Source of the DNA: Lysobacter capsici
GTDB taxonomy: Bacteria; Pseudomonadota; Gammaproteobacteria; Xanthomonadales; Xanthomonadaceae
Direction: 5' to 3'
Length of the DNA: 64,000 nt
Assembly (NCBI RefSeq): GCF_018732085.1
Contig: NZ_CP076103.1
Location: forward strand, 3,534,001 to 3,598,000
The position numbers were made by a program, and so were the translations under genes. Below the pieces are notes generated by a model that worked only from the letters and a program-made list of their open reading frames with translations, was not told the DNA's origin and ran no database searches. Shown here in pieces: positions 8,758 through 16,434 of the stretch (position 1 is its first letter; each line of letters begins with the position of its first letter).

Positions 8758-9288
8758 ATGACAGAAGTATTCCTGGGACAGATCATGACCGTCGGGTTCA
8801 ATTTCGCGCCCAAGGGCTTTGCCCTGTGTAACGGTCAGTTACTGCCCATCGCGCAAAATCAGGCGCTGTTTTCGTTGCTGGGCACCATGTACGGTGGCAA
8901 CGGCACGACGAACTTCGCATTGCCGAACATGCAAAGCCGCACGCCGGTAGGGGCCGGCCAGTCGGTCGATGGAGGCTGGAACCCGACGCCGTACCAGTAC
9001 GGCGAAACCGGTGGCGTCGAGAACGTCACCCTGCTGACGCCGCAGTTGCCGTCCCACAACCACCAACTGTGCGGCGTCACCGCCGCCGCCGCCGGACGCA
9101 ACCCGACCAATAATTTCTACGGAACCACCTCGCCCGCGATCTACGCGGCCACCGGGAAGACGCAAGTGGCGCTGTCGCCGGCGACCATCGGTCAGACTGG
9201 AAGCACCTCGCCGCATCCGAACCTGCAGCCCTACTGCGTGCTCAATTTCGTCATCGCGACTCAGGGCATCTACCCGTCGCGCAACTGA
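8758..9288 (+). CDS. Phage-tail-collar domain protein, MdpB-like, copy 1
   Basis: A 176-residue protein beginning MTEVFLGQIMTVGFNFAPKG. It has the layout of microcystin-dependent-protein/phage tail collar domain proteins: N-terminal F-x-G-x-I...GFNFAP-x-GFALCNGQ, then LPIAQNQALFSLLGT-x-YGGNG, L-P-N-x-x-SRTP, a variable middle with the HNH segment PSHNHQLCG, and the conserved end PHPNLQPY...GIYPSRN. There is no signal peptide. The ATG at 8758 is preceded by GGGGGAAGAG. In phages this domain forms short tail fibres; in bacteria without phage genes the role of these proteins is not established. First of three tandem paralogues (intervals 73 and 64 bp). Confidence 0.9.
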   Translation: MTEVFLGQIMTVGFNFAPKGFALCNGQLLPIAQNQALFSLLGTMYGGNGTTNFALPNMQSRTPVGAGQSVDGGWNPTPYQYGETGGVENVTLLTPQLPSHNHQLCGVTAAAAGRNPTNNFYGTTSPAIYAATGKTQVALSPATIGQTGSTSPHPNLQPYCVLNFVIATQGIYPSRN

Positions 9289-9361
9289 GCGGCGGGCGGT
9301 TACCAGAAGGTCGCGCGAGGCGGCCACACCTTTCAGAATTCAAGGTTCCGGAGTAATTACC

Positions 9362-9892
9362 ATGAGTCAGCCCTTTGTCGGTGAAATCCGACTGTTCGGC
9401 TTCGGCCGCGTCCCCAATGGGTGGTTTGCCTGCGATGGCTCGTTGCAGTCCATCGCTCAATACGAAGTCCTGTTCATGCTGATCGGCACGACCTACGGCG
9501 GCGACGGCGTGAGCACCTTCGCCGTACCCGATCTGCGCAGCCGGTTACCGATCCACCAGGGCACTGGGGCCGGCCTGAGCACCTACGTGCTGGGCCAGAC
9601 GTCCGGCACGGAGAGCGTCACCCTCATCCAGCAGCAGATGCCGGCCCACGGCCATACCCTGCTGGCGACCACCGAGCTCGCCGCCGCGACCCAGATCGGC
9701 GTCGGCGTGGAACTGGGCGCGCTCAACGGCGATGCCATGTACATCACCGATACCAGCGGCTCGGACATGATCCCGATGAATCAGGCCTCGTTGAAGCCCA
9801 GCGGCGGCAACCAGCCGCACGACAACCTCATGCCGACATTGACGGTGCAGTTCTGTATTGCCTGGGCCGGTGTATTCCCCTCGCAGAGCTGA
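9362..9892 (+). CDS. Phage-tail-collar domain protein, MdpB-like, copy 2
   Basis: A 176-residue paralogue of the preceding gene, starting MSQPFVGEIRLFGFGRVPNG after a GGAG ribosome-binding site. It keeps the family signatures GW-x-x-CDGS, QYEVLFMLIGTTYGGDG, F-x-VPDLRSRLP, the QMPAHGHTL segment and the end PHDNLMPTLTVQFCIAWAGVFPSQS. The central variable region differs strongly from copies 1 and 3. This divergence suggests that the three proteins have different surface tips on a common scaffold. No signal peptide is visible. It sits between copies 1 and 3 on the same strand and is probably co-transcribed with them and the GNAT gene. Confidence 0.9.
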   Translation: MSQPFVGEIRLFGFGRVPNGWFACDGSLQSIAQYEVLFMLIGTTYGGDGVSTFAVPDLRSRLPIHQGTGAGLSTYVLGQTSGTESVTLIQQQMPAHGHTLLATTELAAATQIGVGVELGALNGDAMYITDTSGSDMIPMNQASLKPSGGNQPHDNLMPTLTVQFCIAWAGVFPSQS

Positions 9893-9956
9893 TCCCATTC
9901 GCCCACGCCCTGCCTCGCGTCGCGCGAGCGCACGGCAGATTCAAGAGGACACCGTC

Positions 9957-10496
9957 ATGACCGAACCCTTCATCGGCCAGATCCAGATTTTCGGCTTCAA
10001 CTTCGCCCCACGCGGCTGGGCCAGCTGCAGCGGCGCGACCCTGCCGATCCAGCAGAACACCGCGTTGTTCTCGCTGCTCGGCACCCAGTACGGCGGCAAT
10101 GGCCAGACCACGTTCCAGTTGCCCAACTTCACCAATCGCACGGCCAACAACGCCTCGCCGATTTCCAGCCCTCCCGGCCTGACCCGGCGTTCCATCGGCG
10201 AGAACTTCGGCAGCAACTCGGTCACCCTGAGCCTGCTGGAAATGCCGACCCACACCCATGCGGTGAACATCTCCAACCAGCAGCTCCCGGCCAATAGAGC
10301 CGCCTCCCCCAGCGCCGGCAACGCACTGGGCTCACCCAACGCGAATGCGTTCGTGACCGCCACCGAGTCCAACGCGCAATTCGCGCCGACCCTGGTCCTG
10401 CCCACCGGCAGCAACCAGCCGCACGAAAACCGCCAGCCCTATCTCGCGATGAACTTCTGCATCGCCCTGGAAGGCGTGTTCCCGTCGTTCGGATAA
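9957..10496 (+). CDS. Phage-tail-collar domain protein, MdpB-like, copy 3
   Basis: A 179-residue third paralogue. It starts MTEPFIGQIQIFGFNFAPRG with AGAGGA nine bases before the ATG. The conserved elements are present: CSGATLPIQQNTALFSLLG, QYGGNGQTTFQLPNF, EMPTHTHAVN, and PHENRQPYLAMNFCIALEGVFPSFG at the end. Its N-terminus is closer to copy 1 than to copy 2. The stop (10494-10496) is followed 3 nt later by the presumed start of the GNAT acetyltransferase, so the two are likely translationally coupled. Structural role is inferred from the family; no other phage morphogenesis genes are present nearby. Confidence 0.9.
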   Translation: MTEPFIGQIQIFGFNFAPRGWASCSGATLPIQQNTALFSLLGTQYGGNGQTTFQLPNFTNRTANNASPISSPPGLTRRSIGENFGSNSVTLSLLEMPTHTHAVNISNQQLPANRAASPSAGNALGSPNANAFVTATESNAQFAPTLVLPTGSNQPHENRQPYLAMNFCIALEGVFPSFG

Positions 10497-10499
10497 GCA

Positions 10500-11060
10500 T
10501 TGGAAGTCTTGCCGACCACCGCGCCGCTGTCGTTCCCTGAGGAACGCAGCGTCACGTTCGACCTTCCCGCGTCGCTATGGCGACGCGGGATCGGCCTGCG
10601 CGCGGCGCACAGCCAGGACATCGCCTGGCTGCGCCTGCTGTACCGGCAACTGCGCGGCGTCGAATTCGCGCCGATGGGCTGGCCCGAGCCGGCGCTGCAT
10701 GCGTTCCTCGACCAACAGTTCGCGCTGCAACACATCCACTACACGCGCCATTACCAGGGCGTCGACTTCCTCATCATCGAACGCAACGGCGAAGCGATCG
10801 GACGCTTCTATCTGCAGACCAATCCGCCCGACCATCTGCTGGTCGACATCAGCCTGGGCGACGGCGCGCGCGGCCAGGGCATCGGCACCGCGCTGATCGG
10901 ATGGGCGCAGCAGCAGGCGCAGGCGGCGCGCTGCGGCATGCGTCTGCATGTCGAGCACGGCAATCAGGATGCGCTGCGGCTGTATCGCCGGCTGGGCTTC
11001 GGCGTGGTCGAAGCGATGCCGACTCACGCGCTGATGCGCTGGCGGCCGGAGTTCGGTTGA
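10500..11060 (+). CDS. GNAT family N-acetyltransferase (TTG start)
   Basis: A 186-residue acyl-CoA-dependent acetyltransferase. Motif A is visible as LLVDISLGDGARGQGIGTALI (around residues 111-131), containing the acetyl-CoA pyrophosphate-binding R/Q-x-x-G-x-G/A pattern, followed by ALRLYRRLGF, the usual motif B. There is no ATG near the start, so TTG at 10500, 3 nt after the preceding stop, is the most likely initiation codon. The tight spacing to the collar-protein gene makes it the fourth gene of that operon and suggests, without proof, that one of the collar proteins or a partner is its substrate. Its stop lies in the first unit of a 15-bp tandem repeat. Confidence 0.85.
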   Translation: MEVLPTTAPLSFPEERSVTFDLPASLWRRGIGLRAAHSQDIAWLRLLYRQLRGVEFAPMGWPEPALHAFLDQQFALQHIHYTRHYQGVDFLIIERNGEAIGRFYLQTNPPDHLLVDISLGDGARGQGIGTALIGWAQQQAQAARCGMRLHVEHGNQDALRLYRRLGFGVVEAMPTHALMRWRPEFG

Positions 11061-11220
11061 TTCGAGTCGGCTCGATTGAGTTGGTTTGATTGAGTTGGTT
11101 TGATTGAGCCGGCTTGATTCGGACTGACTTGGCTGAATCGGGCTTGGTTGAATCGGACTTGGTTGAATCGGGCTCGATTGAATCGGGTTTGACTGGATCA
11201 AACTTGATCGGGGCGGGCCT
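11059..11220. repeat. Degenerate 14-15-bp tandem array, 11 units
   Basis: Eleven head-to-tail units of 14 or 15 bp, of the type GATTGAATCGGGCTT, GGTTGAATCGGACTT and GATTGAGTTGGTTT, begin at the TGA of the GNAT gene. Units 2-4 are 14 bp and the rest 15 bp. On the minus strand an open frame through the array reads as a 5-residue SPIQP-like repeat, which I regard as accidental. Confidence 0.85.
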
Positions 11221-11308
11221 GATCTGGCACGAGCGTCGCGCCGTCAGCCGTGATCGCGTTTCGGAGGGCGAGCAGTCACGCTCGCGCCGCCGTCGCTTTT
11301 TTTTGCTC

Positions 11309-11369
11309 GTCATTCCCGCGAAGGCGGGAATCCAGAGACTTCAGCGCCATGCCTGGGCGAAGCCCTGGA
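11309..11369. repeat. REP-type element, single arm plus spacer
   Basis: GTCATTCCCGCGAAGGCGGG followed by AATCCAGAGACTTCAGCGCC and ATGCCTGGGCGAAGCCCTGG matches the first arm and spacer of the element at 753-835, but the second arm is lost. It is preceded by a T8 run at 11297-11304. Confidence 0.85.
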
Positions 11370-11461
11370 CACTCGATTCCGCCGAAGTAAAACACAGCCC
11401 GCCGCCGCGGGAATTACAAGCAAAGAAAAGTGCATCGTCCGCGCAGCGCAACCCAGATCGA

Positions 11462-11755
11462 TCAGTTGAAGATCGCCTGATACAAAAACCCTTCGCGCTC
11501 GCGCGCGACCGGAACCAGGAAGATGCCGACTTCGCCGATCGAGGCGTGACGCATCAGATAGATCTGCTGCGGGAACAGGAACGACGACGCATTGCGGAAC
11601 AACAGCGAGAACGGCGCCCGCGCCGCCTGCTGCTGCGGCCGCGTGCTCAGCGCGCGCGCCTCGACCAGCACGAACGGCACTTCGCCGTCGTTGAGCACGG
11701 CCGAGTAGGTCTCGTTTACGTGCGAGCTGAAGTGATCGAGTGTCAACAGTTCCAT
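11462..11755 (-). CDS. DUF6916-type small protein
   Basis: A 97-residue protein starting MELLTLDHFSSHVNETYSAV, with a strong GGGGAGG site 7 nt upstream of the ATG. Features typical of the DUF6916 family as I recall it: N-terminal L-x-x-F...G..F, central FVLVEARAL, QRAPFSLLFR-like RAPFSLLFRN, P-Q-Q-IYLMRH, and the end GEVGIFLVPVAREREGFLYQ. Such small proteins are often found beside collar-domain (MdpB-like) genes, and here the gene converges with the collar/GNAT operon. The function is unknown. It is cytoplasmic by sequence (no signal peptide or membrane helix). Confidence 0.7.
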   Translation of the reverse strand: MELLTLDHFSSHVNETYSAVLNDGEVPFVLVEARALSTRPQQQAARAPFSLLFRNASSFLFPQQIYLMRHASIGEVGIFLVPVAREREGFLYQAIFN

Positions 11756-12456
11756 CGCGGGGCCTCCCCAAGCCGAGGACGCATCGTCGTCGCGCGCGGC
11801 CTTCGATGCAAGCCCCAGACGAGGCTTTTTGCCCGGAGGCATGGGAGATGGGCGATCCGCCGGCTTCGAACGGGATGATGGATTGAAGCGAGCCGATCGG
11901 TTCGACCGATCCGGGACCGCGCCGACGCAAGCGCTGCGGCGTACACCGCGGGCGCCGCGCAAACCGGCCCCATCCATACAACACACCATCGCCGGCTCCG
12001 GCCGCCCCGCCGCAAGCCCAGTTGCGGCGGGACAACGGCCGGAGCCGCCAACAGCGCGGGCCTCCCTGCCCGCTTCGGCTTTCATCACTGACGGAGATGA
12101 AAGGCGTCCAAACCTTGGGTGGCGCCATGAGGCGTCACCTGACCCGCATGGCGGTCCGTGCCGGCCGCGGCGTCCGCCTGGCGTGAGCCGGCGAACGCCG
12201 CGAACCGGTCGACACCGGGGATCGCGCAATCCCGTCGCGAACGGCGCACGTCGCGCCGGTCCGATCGGCCAGGCCATCACCACGACGAGATGGCCGGCGG
12301 ACCGGCCGCGCCATGCGCGCGGTCCGATCCGGGTACTGCGTATCGGCGCGCGCCTGTGCGCGGCCGTCCCCTACCCCTTTTCGAGGGGTACCGGTAGCGT
12401 CGCCGCGATCCATGCGGCGACGGTGAAACCTGCGGCGCGGGGCCGCGTTGCGCGGG
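11756..12456. other. Non-coding gap, one short inverted repeat
   Basis: I find no convincing gene in these 700 bp; the open frames on both strands have shuffled, Arg/Pro/Ala-rich translations. A 7-bp stem TACCCCT..AGGGGTA occurs at 12371-12389, downstream of the Ig-like gene, without a T-tract. The promoter of the DUF6916 gene must be at the left end. Confidence 0.4.
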
Positions 12457-13008
12457 TTACAAAACCGCGGCCGCGGTCGCCGGCAGCGCGCGGTCGCGGA
12501 TCGCGGTCACCGCCACCACCGCTTCGGCGCTGTCCTGGCCGGACTGCACGCGGTAGGTGTAGGTGTCCACGCCTTCGAAACCCGGATCGGGGATGTAGGT
12601 CGCACGACCGTCCCGGATCCGCACTTCGCCGTGCCGCGGTGCCTGCGCCAGGCTGTAGTGCATGGCCGCGCCGTTGCCGATCGAGCCGCGCAAGGCGACC
12701 GTCGACGCGGCGCCGTCCAGGCTGTGGGTGACCAGATCGGCCGCGGCGAGCGGCTCGTAACGGCGCAGGCCCTGGATGTCGTCCTGGATCGACCGCGCCA
12801 ACGCCTGGCGCTCGCGGTCGGGTGCGACCGCCTGCTCGAAACGCAGCCGCGCCTCGTCGTGCGGGGAAACCACCTGGATCGAAGATCGCAGCGGCTGCGA
12901 AGCCGCAGTGCGAGTCTGGCTCACGTTCGGGGCACCGGACGCACCGACGCCGGACGCGATCAGCGCCAGACTCAGTACGAGGGGCCCCTGGATACTCTTG
13001 TACGGCAT
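12457..13008 (-). CDS. Secreted Ig-like (cadherin/Big_9-type) protein
   Basis: A 183-residue protein starting MPYKSIQGPLVLSLALIASGVGASG, a probable signal peptide, with AAGGAG 6 nt before the ATG. The C-terminal half has LAQAPRHGEVRIRDGRATYIPDPGFEGVDTYTYRV-type organisation: a G-x-V....YIPDPGFEGVDTYTYRV strand pattern as in Big_9/cadherin-like repeats. The same pattern (YTPAANYFGSDSFTYTA) appears in the giant autotransporter at 1.75-8.4 kb, so the two secreted proteins share a domain type on either side of the collar operon. The N-terminal half (residues 30-90) is helical and unrecognised. Its role is unknown; it could be a ligand or cap for the surface system, which is speculation. Confidence 0.7.
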   Translation of the reverse strand: MPYKSIQGPLVLSLALIASGVGASGAPNVSQTRTAASQPLRSSIQVVSPHDEARLRFEQAVAPDRERQALARSIQDDIQGLRRYEPLAAADLVTHSLDGAASTVALRGSIGNGAAMHYSLAQAPRHGEVRIRDGRATYIPDPGFEGVDTYTYRVQSGQDSAEAVVAVTAIRDRALPATAAAVL

Positions 13009-13980
13009 GCCAACTCCTTCTGGGTTGCAACGATGGGGGATGTTCCGGACCGCGCGTCCTTGCGCCGCATCGTTTTCGCGATGCGAGCGAGCTCTTGATT
13101 GCGAGCTGCAGGCTGGTTCCGGACCCGTTGCGACGTCCTGTCGCCACCGGGAAAACATGATCCCATTCGGGTGTCGCACAGGCCGAGACTGGGCGGCTTG
13201 GCAAGCCGAAAAATCGCATTCGAAAACCGGTTTTCGATGCGCGTCACAGCGTCGTCGTCGGCGCGATTGACATACGCCGAAACGCGGCTGCGGATCGACA
13301 TTGCAAACGCCGCGGAGCGGCGCTGACGAAGCAAGCGCCGTTTCGCAAGGCTCGTGCGGCACGATGCGTTTTTGCACGGGCGCGAGCGGGCTACGCCGAG
13401 CGACGACGGCATCCGCGACGGCGCCAGGCAAGCATCGGCGCGCCGCGCCGCATGCGCGCATCGAGCGCTGGATGCGGCTTTGAAATTGTGCGGCCGCCGA
13501 TCCGTTCAAGGAATCTGAACTGCGTCCGGGCCGCGGCGCAGCGCAGCGACGGGATTTGATTCAAGGACGACGCAAGGCCGAAGCTGCGAACGATCGTCGC
13601 GGTGGATCGCACTCACTGCGCGCAGACCGCGCGCCACGCGCGCTATCGGCATGTGCGGCCGGGTGTGTTTGTCGCGACGACCGGGCCGTCGGACTCGGGC
13701 AAGACCTTTGGCGCTGTTGGTTCTGGCTGCGGTCCGCACGATGCCGCCCCGCCGTTTCAGCGATGCATCGCCGCACACTGCAGCAGCGCGATGCGCTTCG
13801 CCGGCCGGATCGCGAAGATTCGCAAAGGCTTCGCTTGCGAATCGCAGCCGCAGCCGCAGGAAACGTGTTGCAACTAAGAAGGCGGCTCCCGTGCAGGCAG
13901 CTGCGTCGAGGCGCCGGCGAGCAATCGCAACCGCGGCGCCGGAACGGCGCCGCGACTGCTTCGACTCAGTACCTGTCGAC
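13009..13980. other. Non-coding gap of about 970 bp
   Basis: No reading frame on either strand gives a protein-like composition, and I see no tandem or large inverted repeat. The promoter of the Ig-like gene should lie at the left end. Confidence 0.4.
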
Positions 13981-14490
13981 TCAGTACTTGCCCATGAAAT
14001 CGCGCTTGCCGATGTTGACGCCGTTGCCGCGCAGGATCGCGTAGGTGGTGGTGACGTGGAAGAAGAACTGCGGCAGGCCGTAGTGGACCAGGTAGTCGGC
14101 GCCGCCGAAACGGCGTTCCTTCGGGGTGCCCGGGCGCAGCACGATCTCGCGGTCCTGCGCGCCTTCGAACAGCGCCGGTTCCAGGCTGCCGACGAAGTCG
14201 ATGGTCTTGGCGATCAGCGCCTGCAGTTCGGCGAAACTGCGCTCTTTGTCGTCGTACACCGGCACTTCGACATCGGCCAGGCGCGCGCTGATGCCCTTGG
14301 CGAAGTCGCAGGCGATCTGGACCTGGCGCAGCAGCGGAAACATGTCGGGGAACAGGCGCGCCTGCAGGTAGGCGTCGGGGTCGATCTTGTGTTCGGCGGC
14401 GTGGGCTTCGGTCTTGGCGAGGATCTCGCCGAGGCTGCCGAGCAACTGCTTGAGCACCGGTACGCTGGCGGAGTACATCGAAAGGGTCAT
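13981..14490 (-). CDS. DUF1993 family protein
   Basis: A 169-residue protein beginning MTLSMYSASVPVLKQLLGSL. It matches the DUF1993 (COG3812) pattern: N-terminal YSASVPVL-x-Q-L, LFPDMFPLLRQVQIACDFAK, an E-x-SFAELQALIAKTIDF segment, and the end YLVHYGLPQFFFHVTTTYAILRGNG followed by GKRDFMG. The family is an all-helical bundle related to DinB-like folds and has no assigned enzymatic reaction. The start at 14490 was chosen because homologues of this family begin with this MxxSMY segment; the upstream extension has non-protein composition. The Shine-Dalgarno is weak. It runs in the same direction as soxR, but 144 bp separate them. Confidence 0.85.
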   Translation of the reverse strand: MTLSMYSASVPVLKQLLGSLGEILAKTEAHAAEHKIDPDAYLQARLFPDMFPLLRQVQIACDFAKGISARLADVEVPVYDDKERSFAELQALIAKTIDFVGSLEPALFEGAQDREIVLRPGTPKERRFGGADYLVHYGLPQFFFHVTTTYAILRGNGVNIGKRDFMGKY

Positions 14491-14634
14491 GGCGATTTCG
14501 TCGTGCGGAGGGAAGCGCCCATGGTACGCCACGCGACTTGGCCGTAACGACGACAGCGACGCCGGCATCCAGGCGCGCGGCAAACCGGCCCTGCATCGCG
14601 CAAGCGATCACAGTCACCACGACGCGCAGGGCAT

Positions 14635-15114
14635 CTACTCCGCGCGCTTGCTCCCACGCCGCGGCTTGGCCTGCTGCAATGCCGCCGCCCAACGCTGCGC
14701 GCCGGAGCCCTGCTCGCCCCAGGTGTCGTCGGGATTGGCCAGGCGGCAACGGTCGATCGACAGGCAACCGCAGCCGATGCACTGGTCCAGGGTGTCGCGC
14801 ATCAGGCTCAGGTTGGCGATGCGCTGTTCGAGTTCGTCCTTCCACGCCGCCGACAGGCGTACCCAGTCCGCGCGCGTGGGCGCGCGCGATCCGGGCAGGG
14901 TGTCGAGCGCTTCGCGGATCGTCGCCAGCGGCATGCCCACGCGCTGGGCGACGCGGATGACCGCGATCCGGCGCAAGGTGTCGCGGCTGTAGCGACGCTG
15001 GTTGCCGGCCGTGCGCAGGCTGTGGATCAGGCCCTTGGCCTCGTAGAAATGCAAGGCCGATACCGCCACGCCGGAGCGTTCGGCCACCTGGCCGACGGTG
15101 AGTTCCATGTTCAT
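14635..15114 (-). CDS. soxR: Redox-sensitive transcriptional activator SoxR
   Basis: MerR-family regulator of 159 residues. The N-terminal winged helix contains LTVGQVAERSGVAVSALHFY and the typical E-x-KGLI-x-S-x-R-T-x-GNQRRY. The C-terminal [2Fe-2S] cluster motif is present as CIGCGCLSIDRC, with Cys112, Cys115, Cys117 and Cys123 (CX2CXCX5C), diagnostic for SoxR. The cluster is oxidised by redox-cycling compounds or superoxide, which switches the bound promoter on. ATG at 15114 was chosen; the next ATG at 15108 has GGA 5 nt upstream and is also possible. The gene diverges from a zinc-type quinone oxidoreductase, and a SoxR box lies between them, so the oxidoreductase is the likely direct target rather than a soxS gene. 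Confidence 0.95.
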   Translation of the reverse strand: MNMELTVGQVAERSGVAVSALHFYEAKGLIHSLRTAGNQRRYSRDTLRRIAVIRVAQRVGMPLATIREALDTLPGSRAPTRADWVRLSAAWKDELEQRIANLSLMRDTLDQCIGCGCLSIDRCRLANPDDTWGEQGSGAQRWAAALQQAKPRRGSKRAE

Positions 15115-15133
15115 CCGGATACGCCCCCGGGGC

Positions 15134-15164
15134 TTGACCTTAACCAATGTTGAGGTTTTATCGT
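15134..15164 (+). promoter_or_regulatory. SoxR box inside a 19-bp-spacer promoter
   Basis: The 18-bp CCTTAACCAATGTTGAGG (15138-15155) is an inverted repeat with 7-bp half sites (consensus half CCTCAAC; one mismatch) and a 4-bp centre, like known SoxR operators. It overlaps TTGACC (15134-15139) and precedes TATCGT (15159-15164). The distance between these boxes is 19 bp, the over-long spacer typical of MerR-family activated promoters. The predicted transcript starts near 15171. Confidence 0.85.
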
Positions 15165-15192
15165 GCGCCTGGTCCTCTTTCGACGTCAAGCC

Positions 15193-16239
15193 ATGGCCGC
15201 CCAGCACGCCGACCCACGTCCAGCCGACAGTTCCGCGCATACCGCCCCGGTCAAGGCGGTGGTATTCGATCGCTACGGCGCGCCCGAGGTGCTGCACGCG
15301 ATCGAATTGCCGATGCCGCAGGCCGGCCCCGGCGAGATCCGGGTGCGGGTGCGCGCGGCCGGGGTGCGGCCCAGCGACATCGCCGCGCGCAGTGGCTTGA
15401 ACCGCGACGGCGAATCGTGCGATATCGATCCCCTGGCGTTCCCGCGCCGGCTCGGCAATGAGTTCGCCGGCATCGTCGATCAAGTCGGCGCCGGGGTCGA
15501 TGCGTTCGCGCCCGGCGACGAGGTGATGGGCTGGGCGGTGGCAATGAGTTACGCCGAAGTGTTGACCGTGCCCGCCGAACAGGTGGTCCACAAACCGGTC
15601 ACGATGAGCTGGGCGGTGGCCGGCGCCCTGCCCTCGACCGGGCAGACCGCGCTCGCCGCGCTGCGCAATCTGCGCCTGCGACGCGGCGAGCGCGTGCTGA
15701 TCCATGGCGCGGCCAGCGGCATCGGCAGCGTCGCGGTGCAACTGGCGCGCGCCTGGGGCCTGTCGGTCATCGGCAGCGCGGCCGCGGCCGATCACGACTA
15801 CCTGCGCGCGCTCGGCGCGCTACCGATCGACGACGATCACCGCGGCAACGCGCAGGCGCGCGCGTTGGCGCCCGACGGCGTGGACGCGGTGTTCGATGCG
15901 CTCGGCGTCGATCGCTTCGACGGCTGGCTCGCGCCGAGCGGCGATGAACGCCTGGACGATCGGCTCGCGCTGTGCCGCGACCCGGGCCGCATCGCGACCC
16001 TGTGCGATTCGCCGCGCGCGCGCCGGCTCGGCCTGCAGATCGTGCGCAGCCAGCGCAGCCGCGCGCGCCTGGCCGAACTGGTCGCGATGCACGAACGCCA
16101 TGGCTTGCTGGTGCATGTGCGCGAGATGTTTCCGTTGACCCGCGCCGCCGAGGCGCATCGCGCGGTCGAGCGCGGGCCGGGACGCGGCAAGGTCGTGCTG
16201 ATGGTGTACGCGCCGTTGGCGCTGAGGTTCTGCGCATGA
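15193..16239 (+). CDS. MDR-type NAD(P)H:quinone oxidoreductase, SoxR target
   Basis: A 348-residue medium-chain dehydrogenase/reductase of the zinc-independent quinone reductase branch. Visible features are the N-terminal KAVVFDRYGAPEVL, GEIRVRVRAAGVRPSDI, RLGNEFAGIVDQVG, DEVMGWA, the GALPSTGQTALAAL hinge, and the nucleotide-binding HGAASGIGSVAVQLA (about residues 170-184). The catalytic zinc Cys/His ligands of true alcohol dehydrogenases are not obvious. It probably reduces quinones or enones with NAD(P)H, removing redox-cycling compounds. The ATG at 15193 is preferred because the SoxR promoter would place the transcript start at about 15171, downstream of the GTG at 15163. The C-terminus is slightly atypical (VYAPLALRFCA) and overlaps the next short open frame by ATGA. 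Confidence 0.9.
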   Translation: MAAQHADPRPADSSAHTAPVKAVVFDRYGAPEVLHAIELPMPQAGPGEIRVRVRAAGVRPSDIAARSGLNRDGESCDIDPLAFPRRLGNEFAGIVDQVGAGVDAFAPGDEVMGWAVAMSYAEVLTVPAEQVVHKPVTMSWAVAGALPSTGQTALAALRNLRLRRGERVLIHGAASGIGSVAVQLARAWGLSVIGSAAAADHDYLRALGALPIDDDHRGNAQARALAPDGVDAVFDALGVDRFDGWLAPSGDERLDDRLALCRDPGRIATLCDSPRARRLGLQIVRSQRSRARLAELVAMHERHGLLVHVREMFPLTRAAEAHRAVERGPGRGKVVLMVYAPLALRFCA

Positions 16240-16424
16240 AGACGCTGGCCGCTGTCGCGTTGCTCCCGTCGCCGCCGCGCTCGCCTGCGCAAGGCGCTCC
16301 AGTCCCGATGTCCGACGAACAACTGCTGGCTAGGCGGAGCGGTCGCATCGGGTCTGGAGCGTCTTGCGCAGTCGAGCGCATGCGGACGACAGCATCGTTT
16401 GCCCGATCGGGCGGTAACGGTTGA
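16236..16424 (+). pseudogene. Probable remnant of a small secreted-protein gene
   Basis: A 62-codon frame starts with ATGA overlapping the oxidoreductase stop and reads MKTLAAVALLPSPPRSPAQG, then VPMSDEQLLARR, before degenerating. In a neighbouring frame the same stretch reads VAAALACA, so two small indels would restore a normal signal peptide leading into MSDEQLL. I read this as a decayed or mis-sequenced secreted-protein gene. The position, coupled to the oxidoreductase stop, suggests that it once belonged to the same SoxR-controlled unit. Too little is left to assign a family. Confidence 0.35.
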
Positions 16425-16434
16425 GGCCGCCGGC

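Noticed and set aside
8758..10496. Prophage remnant because of three tail-collar proteins
   Set aside because: No integrase, terminase, capsid, baseplate or lysis gene is present, base composition is uniform, and MdpB-like collar proteins are known outside phages.
11829..12731. 300-codon plus-strand frame
   Set aside because: Arg/Pro/Ala-rich shuffled translation that runs antisense into the well-supported Ig-like gene; no ribosome-binding site.
13651..14547. 298-codon plus-strand frame
   Set aside because: Antisense to the DUF1993 gene over most of its length; no recognisable sequence.
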